Shown piece after piece: positions 1-13,800 of a stretch of DNA of 64,000 bases. How positions within the stretch are numbered: the stretch's first letter is position 1; each line of letters begins with the position of its first letter. A program made the position numbers and the translations under genes. Under the pieces are notes generated by a model. The model was not told the origin of the DNA and made no database searches. It saw only the letters and a list, made by a program, of their open reading frames with translations. Source of the DNA: Panopea generosa (lineage: Eukaryota > Mollusca > Bivalvia > Adapedonta > Hiatellidae); NCBI GenBank assembly GCA_029582155.1, contig CM055908.1:20933406-20997405 (forward strand), written 5' to 3'.

Positions 1-463
1 AAGTACCCTCGGAACAAATGGATAGTGTTGGCAGCTTACACTAAAGGTTACAAGTTCGACCCCCAGCTCAACCTGATGTCTCTCATAAAACAGCTCAGTA
101 CTGGGTCTACCCAGGAAGCAGACTCGAGAGCGGTTCATATAAGCAATCAAGCTTAAATAAATTAGTTTAAACTAGACAGGTTTACAGCATGCCGTAAAAT
201 GAGATTAACAACACTTTTTTGGCATAAACAAAATTTAAATTTCCTCTCATTATTATTCCATTATGTTTGCAATGACTGTTTGAATACACAGTGATTTTTA
301 TTTTCACAAAGAATGACCAAAGTTTGACTCCCCATGGAACATCTTCCAGAACAAAGGTTTTTCATTCTGTTTATGTTTTGAATTCTATCAACATGCATGT
401 TCCCACATATGCTTGCTTTGCCCGCTATTAAAACTACCTGCAGTAATTTTATTTTTTTGGCAA
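1..463. other. No gene seen; possible SINE remnant at the left edge
   Basis: No convincing exon is visible. The first 150 bases contain a tRNA B-box-like stretch (GGTTACAAGTTCGACCC near 47-63) and may be a SINE body cut by the window edge; this is a weak call. The rest is AT-rich sequence in which I see nothing. Confidence 0.35.
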
Positions 464-756
464 GGCCCAATTTGCTCAGTCTGTTACGCATCTATCAACC
501 CAGGGGTTGAGAGTTTGAATACCCGCCTGGCAACAGTCTCCATGATGATTGATATATACGACATTACGTCTCATTATCATTCGTCTCTCAACGCTGATTC
601 AAGAGGGAAAATAATCAGTCACTTGATGAAATGGGGTATGCTTGAGTATTGGTTAATCATTCAGGATTCCAGAAAACAGTGGTTAGGTTAACTGATCATC
701 TGTAAGTACTCGATGGCTTAAAAATGACGCTAAATATCCAATCAATCAATCAATAA
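464..756 (+). mobile_element. tRNA-derived SINE, family 1 (copy 1)
   Basis: The head is tRNA-like: an A-box-like TTTGCTCAGTCTGTTACG and a B-box-like GAGTTTGAATACCC. A body follows and ends with a tail ATGACGCTAAATATCCAATC plus short AATC repeats. The same head, body and tail recur at about 41,892, 52,222 and, on the minus strand, near 17,040, 61,835 and the right edge. This copy is diverged from the 52.2-kb copy and is probably old. Confidence 0.85.
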
Positions 757-1657
757 TTTTTTTGACAATGTTCTATTGAGGGAATCAAATGATAACAATT
801 CCAGCTGTACTTAAACTATTTTATTTCAGTTATATTTAACATTGTCTGAACATCAATAAATATTCTTCATAATTTATTTATTCTAATATAGTACAAAGCG
901 AACCAATGTATAAGAAGCTGAACATGGTTTGGTATAACCTAAAAAATTGGTGTCGATCGGAATATCCACATTTTGTTGTCTAGACGAATTCTTGGGTTGG
1001 TTAATGGGATCGTGAAACATAGGATATTATTTATATTTATATTTGAAGCAATACGTAAAATACCCCAAAACCATACAACACTTAAAAAAGCAATAGCTCT
1101 CAAGTTAAAATAGATAGTATTTGAATCAACATGGGCCTTGATCACTGACTTGGACTTACAAGTCGTTTTTGAATATCAATATGAATCATATACTGTGACA
1201 CAATGTGTTTTAATATCAAATTTGATCATTAAGATACTTTCCTGATCATTAATGTTTCTGTAATTAAACTTAGTGACTTTGGATGACTTAATATGAAGTC
1301 AGAGTTTCTTATTCTAGTTGAATGAATTTCTAGTAATTAGTCTATATTTGAAAATATGTATATGCCATTTCAATTGTATTATTTATATTTTGTAAAATAA
1401 ATACATATGGAAATTGTTTTACCATTTTAACATACAGTAAAAGTTTTGTACAAATCTAACATTTCACATATTCAACAATGGCTTTGTGGAAGATAAGTTA
1501 ATACATTGATGAAATTTAATATACCAGTAGTTGAAAAACAGATCTGATCAGCACTTGCAATTAATTTACATGTTCAAAATCATTACACAATATTTTCATT
1601 CACATTTGACTTGTTTCCAATTCATTACACAGAATATGCTGCTGTTATGTAACAATT
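757..1657. other. Downstream flank and 3' UTR of SRP72
   Basis: No exon is seen. Because SRP72 runs leftwards, this holds its 3' UTR. A candidate polyadenylation hexamer ATTAAA (minus strand) lies at about 1515-1520, roughly 140 bases past the stop codon. An AATAAA on the same strand appears only much further away, near 873. The true cleavage site cannot be decided from sequence alone. Confidence 0.4.
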
Positions 1658-1866
1658 CTACCATTTCCCGCTCTTCTTTTTCTTCTTCTTTTGAGCCCCT
1701 GCTGGCTTTTGCCCTCTTGGGCCTTGTGGCAGCGAGGATGCAGATGCTGATGATGTTGCTGAACCGGGTCGTGGAGAGCTTGTTTCTGAAGCTGAGGTTG
1801 TTGAAGGAGACTTACTGGCGTCCAGATAATCGACGTTACCACTTGTGGCGCCCTGGGAACCCTTAC
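1658..1866 (-). CDS. SRP72: SRP72 exon 17: low-complexity tail and stop
   Basis: The acceptor is at 1867-1868 and the TAG stop at 1658-1660. It encodes GKGSQGATSGNVDYLDASKS followed by a Ser/Thr/Ala/Pro-rich stretch and a final lysine cluster ending SGKW. The LDASK element matches the region of human SRP72 where caspase cleavage after an acidic ELD motif has been described; whether the site works here is inference. The exon continues the reading of exon 16 (phase 1) without a gap. Confidence 0.93.
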
Positions 1867-4800
1867 CTAGAGCACAATTACAAACAATTATAACATATAT
1901 TTGTATACATGCAGAAAAACCAAGAGCTGTCTTTGGGACAGCGCACTAGATTATTCGAATATTTGTCACAAAGTACAAATTTGATTGAGAATGATGACAA
2001 ATCCAAGCAAACAAGAGTTATCTAACCTACTAAATTAAGTAGGTCTTATAGAGTTATTCCACTTGATTAATATAGTTGATTTCATGACTATAAAGCCACA
2101 CTTAAAGTGTTAATCAAATGAATTAAGCAGTTGGTAAGATATGGACTTGATGGTACTTGGGAAGTCTTGTGTAAATTTTCAAGTGAATACAAAAAAAGTC
2201 ATGCAAAGGTTGTAACAATAATTCACTGCAGTAACAGACAAGGATATACCTATATCTTTTTTCTTGTCCTTCCTTTTGCCTCTGTAGTAGGAGCGTTCAC
2301 GTCTTGGTAACCAACGTTCAGCATCTGGTGTGACATCGGCATTGTAGTTCTTAGGAAGCTTTGCTGAAAAAAAGAGATTTAAATCCAACTGAAGTTACAT
2401 GGGCATTTGGACTACATGGTAGCAAATGGTATTTTGTTTACAATCTTGGATTTATCCTAATGCTATCCGAAGTGTTTTATTATGCTAGCACAACCATTCT
2501 GCTGTCAAAACCCAGCAATGCTAAAAATTTACACTGTATTTAAGGACTGCTTAGTAGCTAGATCATGTTGGGACGAAATCCTATTTTTACTAGTGGGTAA
2601 ATTGTCATTTTAATTCATGGGTGCAAATCTATTTCAGTTATAATTATCTAAAGGGGTATTTTTGTTAGAATTTTCTATTTTGTATAAAATATTTTCAGTT
2701 TTTTTGATCTTGGAATGAAGTGGTTTCCAGGTGTATCTTCTAAATTTTCACCCACATCCCTATAGCAAAGTGCATCTCCCACAGTTGTGTTAATTCTGGG
2801 TATACGGAAATATATAAATGCAAAAAATACACTGCACAGGAACAATATTTTTTCCTTGATTCACAAATTACCATTTGACAATATTTGAAGTGAAACAAAC
2901 ATGAAAAAGGTTATTGGTACAAATAAACATTCACATTTGTATACGTTTATTCTGGTGGTGGGTGAAGTTTTGTGGTGCTAAGGCAATTAAAATTATGGTG
3001 GTGGTGCTACCTCAAAACTAATATTGTGATGGTAATCTCCTAAAAAATATTTCCTATTCCTACGTTCCTTGAGATTTTTTCCTGAAATAGTCCTTAACAA
3101 GAATGAAAGTTTTTGCCATGACAAAAATATGTTCATGTCCAATTCATGAGATCCAAAAATATCATGACATTTAGAAGATCTCAACTATTTAAGAATTTCA
3201 GACAACAAATGACTTACTCTTCTTTTTCTTTTTCTTCTTCTGTATAAGGGACACAGAATCACCAGATCTGAAAAGAAAAGAAAATATGAACAGCCTATCA
3301 ATACATTTTTATAAAGGTAGCATTTTTGTTTTAAATGTTCAAGTAACACCATGAAATTTATACTGTAATGTATGAAGTTTTCTCCTTTTCCAAATAAAAA
3401 CAACATGTCGGAGGATGCACTTAAATAGTGTAAATGTATGTTAAATTTTATAAACATTGAAGTTATTATTCACATTCAAATAATGTTATATGTTGATATA
3501 TTTGCATCACTCATTCATGTTTTGGTACAACTCTGTGATTAAACACTTACGGTCCAGGAGAAGGTTCGGTCTTTTGAACTTTTTTCATATACTTGGGTCC
3601 TAGAGAACTGAACGCTGCCTCTAGCGCAGCTACATCCACAGACTGGGCAATATCATCTACAGATGGAAGGTCACGACTGATCTTCTGGGCCTTTACAGGA
3701 TCAACCTTGGAGTAGGCAGAGATCAGCTGTGCCAGCACCCGAGGATCTTTAGGATTGTTTCTGTTAAAAATAGAAAACAATAATTTATCATGAAAACAAG
3801 AGGCCCATGGGCCTAAACGGTCACCTGAATATCAAAGAAACATTCACATATGTCTATTCAGTCATAAGAAATAACACTTTTTATCTATTTCTCTTATATA
3901 CATCGAGTAAAGTAGGTCCCACCCCCAGGGCCAAACCATGAGACGCAGGGTCATGAAATTCACAAATTTGATAAAGGACCCAAAGTCGTTAATAATCATG
4001 CTCACAAATTGTTTCCGAGTGCTTCCTATAATATTAAGAAAATTCTTAAACTTTACCTTGAATTTGACTGTTTTGGCAACTGCATACAACATTTCGTTAC
4101 AATTGAGCTTACGTTTTTTAGAAGAAGTCGAAAATATGAATTGTTTGGGGATGCACTTAACTTTTTAAGGCCCTACCCCCAGGGCCAAACTGTGAGTCCC
4201 AGGGACATGCAAATCACAATTTTTACAAGGGATCCATATGTGTCCATAAGTATGCTCACCATTTGTTTCCCAGTGCTTCCGTTAGAGAGAAGATTTTTAA
4301 AGTTTACCTTGAATTTGACTGTTTTAGCCCTGCCCCCAAGGACACAGGCGGATGGGGAACATGCAGTTCACAATTTTGATTCACCAATAGGTACCAAAGC
4401 TGTATACAACATTTCATTACAATTGAGCTTACAGTTTTGAGAAGAAGTCGAAAATGTGAATTGTTTGCGGATGCACTCAACTTTTAAGGCCCCACCCCCA
4501 GGGTCAAACCAGGACACTCAGGGACATGCAATTCACAATTTTTATAAAGGACCCATATGTGTCCATAATCATGCTCACCATTTGTTTCCAAGTGCTTCCT
4601 ATATTGAGATTTTTTAAAGTTTACCTTGAATTTGACTGTTTTGGTCCCATCCCCAAGGCCCCAGGGGGGTTGGAACCATGCAATTCACAATTTTGACCCT
4701 TAGGTACAAATGCTGCATACAACATTTCATTACAATTAAGCTTACGGTTTTTGAGAAAAAGTGGAAAATGTCAATTGTTTACGGACACAATGACTGACAA

Positions 4801-7800
4801 AAGGCAAACGCAAAAGGTCCCTTGAACAAAGTCCCAGCTGACCTAAAAATGCAGTTATATTCAAAATTTGATGTAGCATTTTCATTTTTAATAAATGAAA
4901 TAGCCTGAAGCTATAATGGAAGACTTTAAAAACATTAATCAAAAGAACTGTGCCAAATGTGGCTGCAACAAGATTTTATTTATGCCTACATAGTGTTAAG
5001 AGGTAACATGGAATGATAACATTGTTGCCCACATATTGTGATACCAATCTCTGCTGTTCCAACCAGACTTGTCACTAAAGGCGATTCATACCCTGCATTG
5101 CCACCTTGACAGTGATAGTTCACAGAAATGTAGGATTTATAACTTAAGCAGCAAGTCATTAAGGTAAAATGTAGAAGGTGATTCGTTTTAAACTAAGAAT
5201 TACAATACGGTAAATACAACAATCGTACTAAATGCAGGGGCAATAATCTTGGACTTGTCAGCATCACAAAATTTACATCACACCCTCCTATATTTGATAA
5301 TGATCATGTATGCAAAGTCAATCACCTAAAAATTGTTTAAGTAGTTTGCTCCACAAGTTGCCGACAAACCTAACAGCTGAAAAACAGATCAATCAATACA
5401 GTGACTCCTCCTATGTAACCATTCTCAAACATCATTTGCAGGAGTATCAAAACTTTAAATGGCTACTGTAATTATATAGTTTCAACAAGTTTCCACGATT
5501 TTGAAGCAAAGTACTACTGGAATAAGTTTTATCCCTGCTTCCATGACATTGCTTACTTTCTTAGTTCCTCCAGTAGTTGTACAGATTTGTCTGGTGATCC
5601 ATGTTTCAGCTGGAAGTTTGTGTTCACTCTCATCAGAGTCTGTAACGCAGCTGATTTGGGCTGAAATTGAAATAAATTTTAACTTTACTGAATAAAGAAT
5701 TTGCATTTAAAAATAATCATTAGATTGTTTTTGCTGTAAGCTTATCTTCCAATGACCAAATATGGGAAGCATTATATATGATTACTTTCACCATTGAAGA
5801 AACTGTTTAAAATATTGGACAATTTCAAAGTCAGAGAATATTCAAATAGCAAAATGCAGTTTTATTGAGAATATTGCAATCTATCACATACTGCAGTATT
5901 AAATTTCATTGAAAAAATTTGTATTACACAATTTGCGTATGATCACCCAATTTCATTGAGAATACACAAATGTCACACATGGCATTAACAAATTTGATAG
6001 ACTTGATAGAAAACATTTGAAAAAAAAGTATTGCAACCAACTTTGGCAAAAACGGTTTTAAAATAACAGATCAAATAGAGTTACAGAGAGATGTATACAC
6101 CTACCTCATTTTTACGAGTCCAATGAACGGCCTCGGAAAGGACTTCCATAGCAGAGTCTGTATCCTCCTGACTCATGTACAGCGTAACCATGGCTGACAC
6201 CTGTGAACACATAATGTATACAGTACTACACACACACACACACACACACACACAGATATATATATATAAATAAGCTATCAGCTCATGTATGTAAATTGTC
6301 CATCCAGTCCAGATCTGTTGCATGTTAATCCATAGTATATAGGTCATGGTCGACACCAAATTTATTGGTATGGCAGAGGCCTTGATATTGTCTATGGTTT
6401 GCATTGTAGCAAGGCGCACTCACCGTAGTCTGGTCTGTACATTTATGTCTTGGTTATTCACAAATAATTATCTCCATATATATATATCATGCATTGTGAA
6501 AGAGCATCTGAAAAGATAAAAAAAATCGTAAATTCCGTTGTTGTGAATTTATTTACCTCCCTTTATGAAATTAAATATATATGAATTCACTGTATCTCTA
6601 TGATCAAACAGGTTTAACTGTATCTCTATGATCAAACAGGTTTATAAATCTGTCCTTTATATAGCATGTGAGTAGTCATGAATCTTTAACTGGATCCTAC
6701 TCATATAAAGCTATCAGTTCATGTATGTAAATTGTCCGTCCAGTCCAGATATGTTGCATGTAAATCCATAGTCGACACCAAATTTATTGGTTTGGCAGAG
6801 GCCTTGATATTGTGTCTATGCTTTGCATTGTAGCTAGGCGTGCTCACCGTAGTCTGGTCTGTACATTTATGTCTTGGTTATTCACAAATAATTATCTCCA
6901 TATATAAGTGGTACTGATTATTTACTGGATGTCAATGCATCTGAAAAAAGGCTCTTCATTTACATTACTCAAACATCTTTTAAAATCTGTAAAAATAAAT
7001 TTAATAAAGAAAATAAAAAAAAATAAGAATAATAAAAAAAAAATGATGAAAATGCACAGTATTGAGGAAACGATGGTTGCTTCCCGAACAAGTGTTTGAT
7101 TGAGAAGCAGCTGCATTGATTGTAAAGGGAAAGAGGGTGGATTAATGGGAAGATAATTTTTTTAACAGATGCTTGGCTCTTCGCTCTGCATTTCTACACA
7201 TTGACCTCTATTTATGTTCCAAGTCTCATTGGCTTCCCTTCAGATCAAAACAAGGATTTGCGGTAATGGGCAGAATCAAAGGACCATAACTCTGTGAAAA
7301 AAATCATCAAAATCGAAATATGAAGGCAATAAACACATCTCCACTTGGTAGTGATGCATCCTTATAAATTGCGTAAAATTCCAATCAATAGTTGTAGAGA
7401 AATAGTCTTGACAAGAAGTTGCGGACGGAGAGACGGACACACAGATGAAGCGACAACTATTACTTCCCTAAAAAAGTTCAGAAGCATAATAATATGTTTT
7501 TACCAAAAATAGTTGTTTAAAAAAAGAGCTCTTGAATAATAAAATTTATTTAATTTGTGTGTATTTCAGCTCAGTGAAAACAACTTTAAACATCAAAGAA
7601 AACAATATAGTTGAGGTACAACCATGTTTGAGTGTAACATCTTACCACTCCAGGTTTATATTGCAGATCTCCAAGCTTTTCAAGGCATCACATGCCTGAT
7701 ACACACCTCCGGTAGACAGATGCAGCTGTGCTATGGCCAACCACACAGTTATACTCTGGGCTGTCTTGGCATACTCCTGTATTAAATACATTTAAGACAT

Positions 7801-10800
7801 TAAGTTAAATGAGGGGAATACCTTTGTTACAATGTGTTGATGTGAGGGTGTGGTGTTGAATAAGTCAAACAAATGGGTTCTTCCAATAACATCATTATAT
7901 CCACAGTTAACGTCTTTACCAAACCACAATAAAAATTACATATACAAGCTACGCCCTAATCTACTCAAGTTATTCAAAACTGCACTTTATTTGCAGTCAG
8001 ACTGCACCAAGAATGCATAATTGGCAATCTATAGTATAAGATAGCAAGATGCAGATTTGATATCAATTAAAGTTAACCAAAAACTGTTGTATTTATTCTA
8101 ATTACAGCTTCTTTCTCTGAATTTAAAGAGGAAAAAAGGTTTAACACCATTTGCAACACATTAATGGTTATATAGGGCATGCAGTTTTCCCAAAGGGGGA
8201 GGAAGACCACAAAATAAATTTCGAATAGAACCAAGATCTATTCCCAAGTAACTGGCAAACTTTCTTGCATCAAATCTTTCTTGACTGACCTTGGCTTGAA
8301 CCCACAAACACAATTATAAATGTAAGTGACCATAAGACTCATCACAAAGAACCCCATTCTGAAATTTAAATTTTCTACTTTGAGGTATGTGTTTTACCCC
8401 AGGTGTGTTTTACCCTCATTGTATTGTTTGTCAATACAACATATCTGACAATTTTTCATCAATTCCATATTTTCTCATCAATTCTATCCATGTACTGAAT
8501 TGGTGAAGCTTTAAACGTTTTTTAGAAATAGGCACAAAAAGTATTACTAATCTGCAATCAATTTTACCTAAATATGGTCAAAATGTCTTGTATATTTAGA
8601 TATTTGATTCTCTCTTTAAACTATAAATGAAGTATTGAACTCTAACCTCCAGGACTTCTACAGCTTTTAGTGTCTGTTTCTCCCTCATATACTGAGCTGC
8701 CTCTATCAGCACTGGCGTGTCAATATCTGGGTACTGTTCCTTTAGCTTGACTGCCAACTGGTGACACTGGTCATTCTGAAAATCATACATAAGCTTTATA
8801 TTTAAACAACTAGGAAGCCACATGTAGCTGAAAATCCTCATATAGGTAATGGAAAAGTTAAAAACTACCATTAAAACAAAACTATTATTATCTGGTTATT
8901 GTAGGTATAAGGAAATAATGGCCTTTCTTTGATGTATTATATGTCTCATCTATACATGTATGTAAATTCCTACCTGGTTAGAATACATGTGTAGCAAACA
9001 CTGGTTGATCTCAATATCTTGACGTTGGCTTGCTGACAACTTGTGTTTTAGGTTGGTTGCTGTGGCAACCTTCATCTTCTTCTTGGAGTCAAACACATTC
9101 TGGTCCTGAAAATTGTAGTATTGGCAGAACTTAAATAGTGTCAGTCCTCGAAAGTAAAAGTTTTGAACAAAACAGCAAACCGAGATTAATGTTATCTGTC
9201 ACAATTCTAAAACAGGGAAGGATAGAATCGTTGCACATTTCTGCAAAGAAGAAGGAATTGTGCAAATGAATATGAAGTCCATTCTTCCATTTTTTTTCAT
9301 GTTCATCATTGTGGTTAAACCTGAGCGGTTCCAGGGCACGTCATGAATGAAGGATAGGTTAACTATTGCTCACATATCCAATAAATAGACTATTTAACCC
9401 TTTACTCCATAGATACGTGTTTTCCCGCACCAATCACAGAAGGCCTTTGAAAACAGTGCAGGAAGAGTTCAGATTGTACTTCCTGCACTGTTTTCCACTC
9501 TGTCAGTTAATAGAAACATAATTCACCCAATAATTCAAAAGCCTTCTATATTAGGTGTCCAAAGGCGTCTATATTAGAGGTGTCGGCGTCTATATTAGTT
9601 GCCCAAAGGCGTCTATATGAAGTAAAGGGTTAAGTACTCGTATAGAAGCTGCTGGTGTCATGTGATCTTCATGTGTTGGTATGTGACAAAATTAGGAACT
9701 AAACACAAACTTACCTTGTTAACAGCCACAACATTGTTAGAAAGAACAGCCATGAGCCCAACATCAGATGGCCTGAAAAAGTTTATCAAATAAAAACTTA
9801 TTTAATATCATCTAATCTTTTTTACAGAGATGTGAGTAAATATTTATATTTTATCAATTACATAACAACACGCGTCATACAAATCATTCATAGCATGGAG
9901 TTTAATTGTGATCTTGATATGGGAGCAAAACAGATTACATCTATAACACACACCTGTCAGAAAAAATAACTTCCATATACTATACCCTATGACTACAGAA
10001 CTAGACGATTAACAAGATATCGAGGGGATTAATTTATAGCAAGAATTGAATGCAATTCTAACTTTTATAACAAATTTAACATTTTAATGATTAAAACTTA
10101 GTGGCAATTAAAACAAAATTTTCATCTCCATTAAAAACCTTATAATCTCAGGAATTATACTCTCCAAGATTTTTTTTTGAATGGGGTTTAACACCATTTT
10201 CAACACATTTCAGGTTATATATGGCATATTCAGTTTTATATTTGTGGACAAGACCTCAGACTGAATCTTTCCACAAGTATCTGGCAAACTTTCTCACTTA
10301 AAAGTTTTTGGGTCAAGCGAGACTCAAACTTACAACCTTAACGGTGAGAGGTAAGTGATTCAAGATTATCAACACACCTACCATACTATCAGATCAGATT
10401 TTGTATTCTAACAGGTCAATCTTATGAATTTATTTAAAATGAAACTTTATCACATAATTTACGGTGCAGGAGTGTAATAAACCAATGACATGTTTTTGAT
10501 ATTAACCTAGTGTAATATCACTTCCAATTAATCGCTCGGTGTTTTCCGTATAACTCGGATCTTCACTAACGGAAACAAATACGCCCAATTTTTTTCTCGG
10601 TCCTTATAGAGAAGATCTGTTTAATAAATGGTAACTGTAAAATTTTCCGTGTTATGTGATAAAACGAATCTTACATTAGTGCTTATTTGTTGTTGAATTT
10701 ATCAAATTCATAGAGGAAAAATGACATAATGCTCGACAGAAACTCGCATAATATATGTTTTTTACAACTCATTTAAAAAATTCAATAATAAATAAGCACT

Positions 10801-13800
10801 TATTCAAGATTCTCTTTTGTACTTAATGGTATCTTGAAACAAATTTAAAACATCTCCTTATTCTTTAAATAATAAGCAGGCGGTTAACAAGCACCTGTGT
10901 TTCTGGACACGATTGTACACAATCATGGCTTCGTTATTTTTTCCCCGTCTCTGTAGGAGATAAGCCAGCTGGACACGAATGATCGCCAGTTCTTCATCAA
11001 GGTCCTCCTCGGCCAGGTCAGGGTCATCAGCGAAACTCTCCTGACACAAAGCTATAACAGTAAACAGATTATTTACAGGAAGTCAAACATCAGCGTATAT
11101 TAAACTATCCCCATAGGTATCTGTATTAGCATGAAGTAAACAAAGTTTCTTTAAAACGAAAGTTTTTTTTCTATTAAATTTGTTTTATAAGATTTACAAA
11201 GGTACATTTTTATAAATATGCAAAATATATGACAACATATGGATTAGAACAAAAAGCGTATAAGAAGTTAAAAAAAGAGGACAGATGTATTCACATCTCA
11301 AACTTGAGGCTTCACGTTGTATCTCACCTACACAGAAAACATTTACTCTATAATCATGTATGAATGCAAACACCAATTGGTTCATTTTCCCATGTGTTGC
11401 CAAATTACAATGTCTTTGTAAGTACAGTGTCAATAAAACAATTTTAGAGTTATATGCTGAGTACTTTGTGATCCTATTGAAACTGTATATATTACTTATT
11501 ACATGTGTACATATCCTCTGTATATTTCAGTCAGTATATATTACTTATTACATGTGTACATACTCTCTGTATCTCTCAGTCTGTATATATTACTTATTAC
11601 ATGTGTACATATCCTCTGTATCTCTCAGTCTGTATGTATTACTTATTACATGTGTACATATCTTCTGTATCTCTCAGTCTGTATATATTACTTATTACAT
11701 GTGCACATATCCTCTGTATCTTTCAGTCTGTATATATTACTTATTACATGTGTACATACTCTCTGTATCTCTGTATATACATGTATTACTTATTACATGT
11801 GTGCATACTCTCTGTATCTCTGTATATACATGTAATACTTATTACGTGTGTGCATACCCTCTGTATATATTACTTATTACATGTGTGCATACCCTCTGTA
11901 TATATTACTTATTACATGTGTGCATACCCTCTGTATGTATTACTTACAACATGTGTACGCACCTTCTGTATGTATTACTTATTACATGTACACATACCCT
12001 CTATATATATTACTTATTACATGTATACATACCCTCTATATATATTACTTATTACATGTATACATACCCTCTATATATATTACTTATTACACGTGTGCAT
12101 ACACTCTGTATGTATTACTTATAACATGTGTACACACCCTCTGTATGTATTACTTATTACATGTGTACACACCCTCTGTATGTATTACTTATTACATGTA
12201 TACATACCCTCGGCTTGCTTCAGCTTCTCCTCAGCACCTTTCAAGTCTCCTTTACCGATCAAGTAACAGCTATGGTTGTAACAGAGCTCATAAGAACTTT
12301 CACGTAGACCAGGGTCCTCCTGTATTATATGACAGAAATGATGACAATGTCAGTAGACTTTAACTTCCTGTTCAACACTTGTATGGTCATATTGAGACTA
12401 TATATTTATCAGAGGATGGAACTGTTGATGATGTATGGTAGGCAGGGATCGCACACAGTGCCAGTACGACAATGAGCGACTAACCAAGCTATTGAAGCAA
12501 AAGGTTTGACAGACAGTGCCCCAGATAAGTTTTCTTCAAATGAGTACAATAGAACTTCGTTGGCTCAAACACGGATGACTGGAACACCACATATAGCTCA
12601 AACTACTTATCTGGTCCTGGCCGAATTCATATTTTGATGTATATACATGGTATGATACTGAACGATACTTGGCTCGAACAACCCGCAACTCAAACTATTT
12701 TGTCCAGTACCATAGGGTTTGAGCCATCAAGGTTCTACTGTATTTCACACCTTAAATTAGCATTTAATGCTTATTTTCAAAATGTTAAGCGTACAAATAA
12801 ACATTCTTATCAAATTGCCATTTAAAACAAACTAATCAACACTGAAATTGAGTATAACCAATAACCAAATACCCGCAAAAAGTGCTTATCTATGGTACAC
12901 AATGAATTTTAAAGAGGGACATAATTGTTAAAAAAACCCACATCAATTTGCTCTTTATTCAGTTAAACAATAAACCAATTAAACAACCAATTAAACAATA
13001 ACATATCAATGAAGTTGGGATCAATACAGCTCATTTACTACTGAATTTCAAATAAGTATTGTTTGAATAATTTCATTGTTACGGGTCACCAGAGAAGTAA
13101 TGGACAGCCTTATTAGAAATGTGTTCATAGGACATGGATACCCCTACTACATGTAGTAAATATTATAAGAAATTAAGTCGAGAAAGGTTAAACTACTGTA
13201 AAATTTTACCAATGCTAAAAAATATCATCTTGAACTTTATATTAAAATAATACAGCTACACACCAAATTTTAATCAAATATGTAGACCCTTTCAAGTGTT
13301 AGCCATCAGAAACCAATTTGACATACGAATGCACGAACAGAAGAACAGACAGAATGGCAGGGATAACACTCATTCACCATTCCTGAATGGCAGGGGCATA
13401 ATTAAATACATGTACACTTTCAAATTATTTCACCCAAAATTAAAATGAATTGGAGCCATAACTCCTGTCAACATTTATCAATGTTAACCAATATAGAACT
13501 GTATAATTATAAACCCCAAATATTACTTAAATAAACACATGGACCCTTTCAAAAGAAATTGAAAACAATTCTTTCACCAAAAATTTATTTGAAAAGGGGT
13601 CATAACTCGGGACAAAACTTAACTGATGCTGACAAATATCAAACTTGAACGGCACTGTAGAACTATACAGCTACACCACAATTATTAAATACACAGACTC
13701 TTTTTAGAAGTTTTTATGAATCAATTTTACTGATATACACATGAAAACATGGATGACTGAATGGACAGGGCAACTATTAATGCCTTTTCACCAGGCTTCA

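Noticed and set aside
1531-1893. Plus-strand open frame of 120 codons
   Set aside because: Shadow of SRP72 exon 17 on the other strand.
6908-7116. Short lysine-rich or phenylalanine-rich open frames
   Set aside because: They come from A-rich sequence inside an SRP72 intron and have no family resemblance.
11360-12363. Several overlapping long open frames (up to 254 codons, Tyr/Leu/Cys-rich)
   Set aside because: They lie inside the 35/49-bp minisatellite. All three plus-strand frames are open for the same reason, and the real exon is on the other strand.
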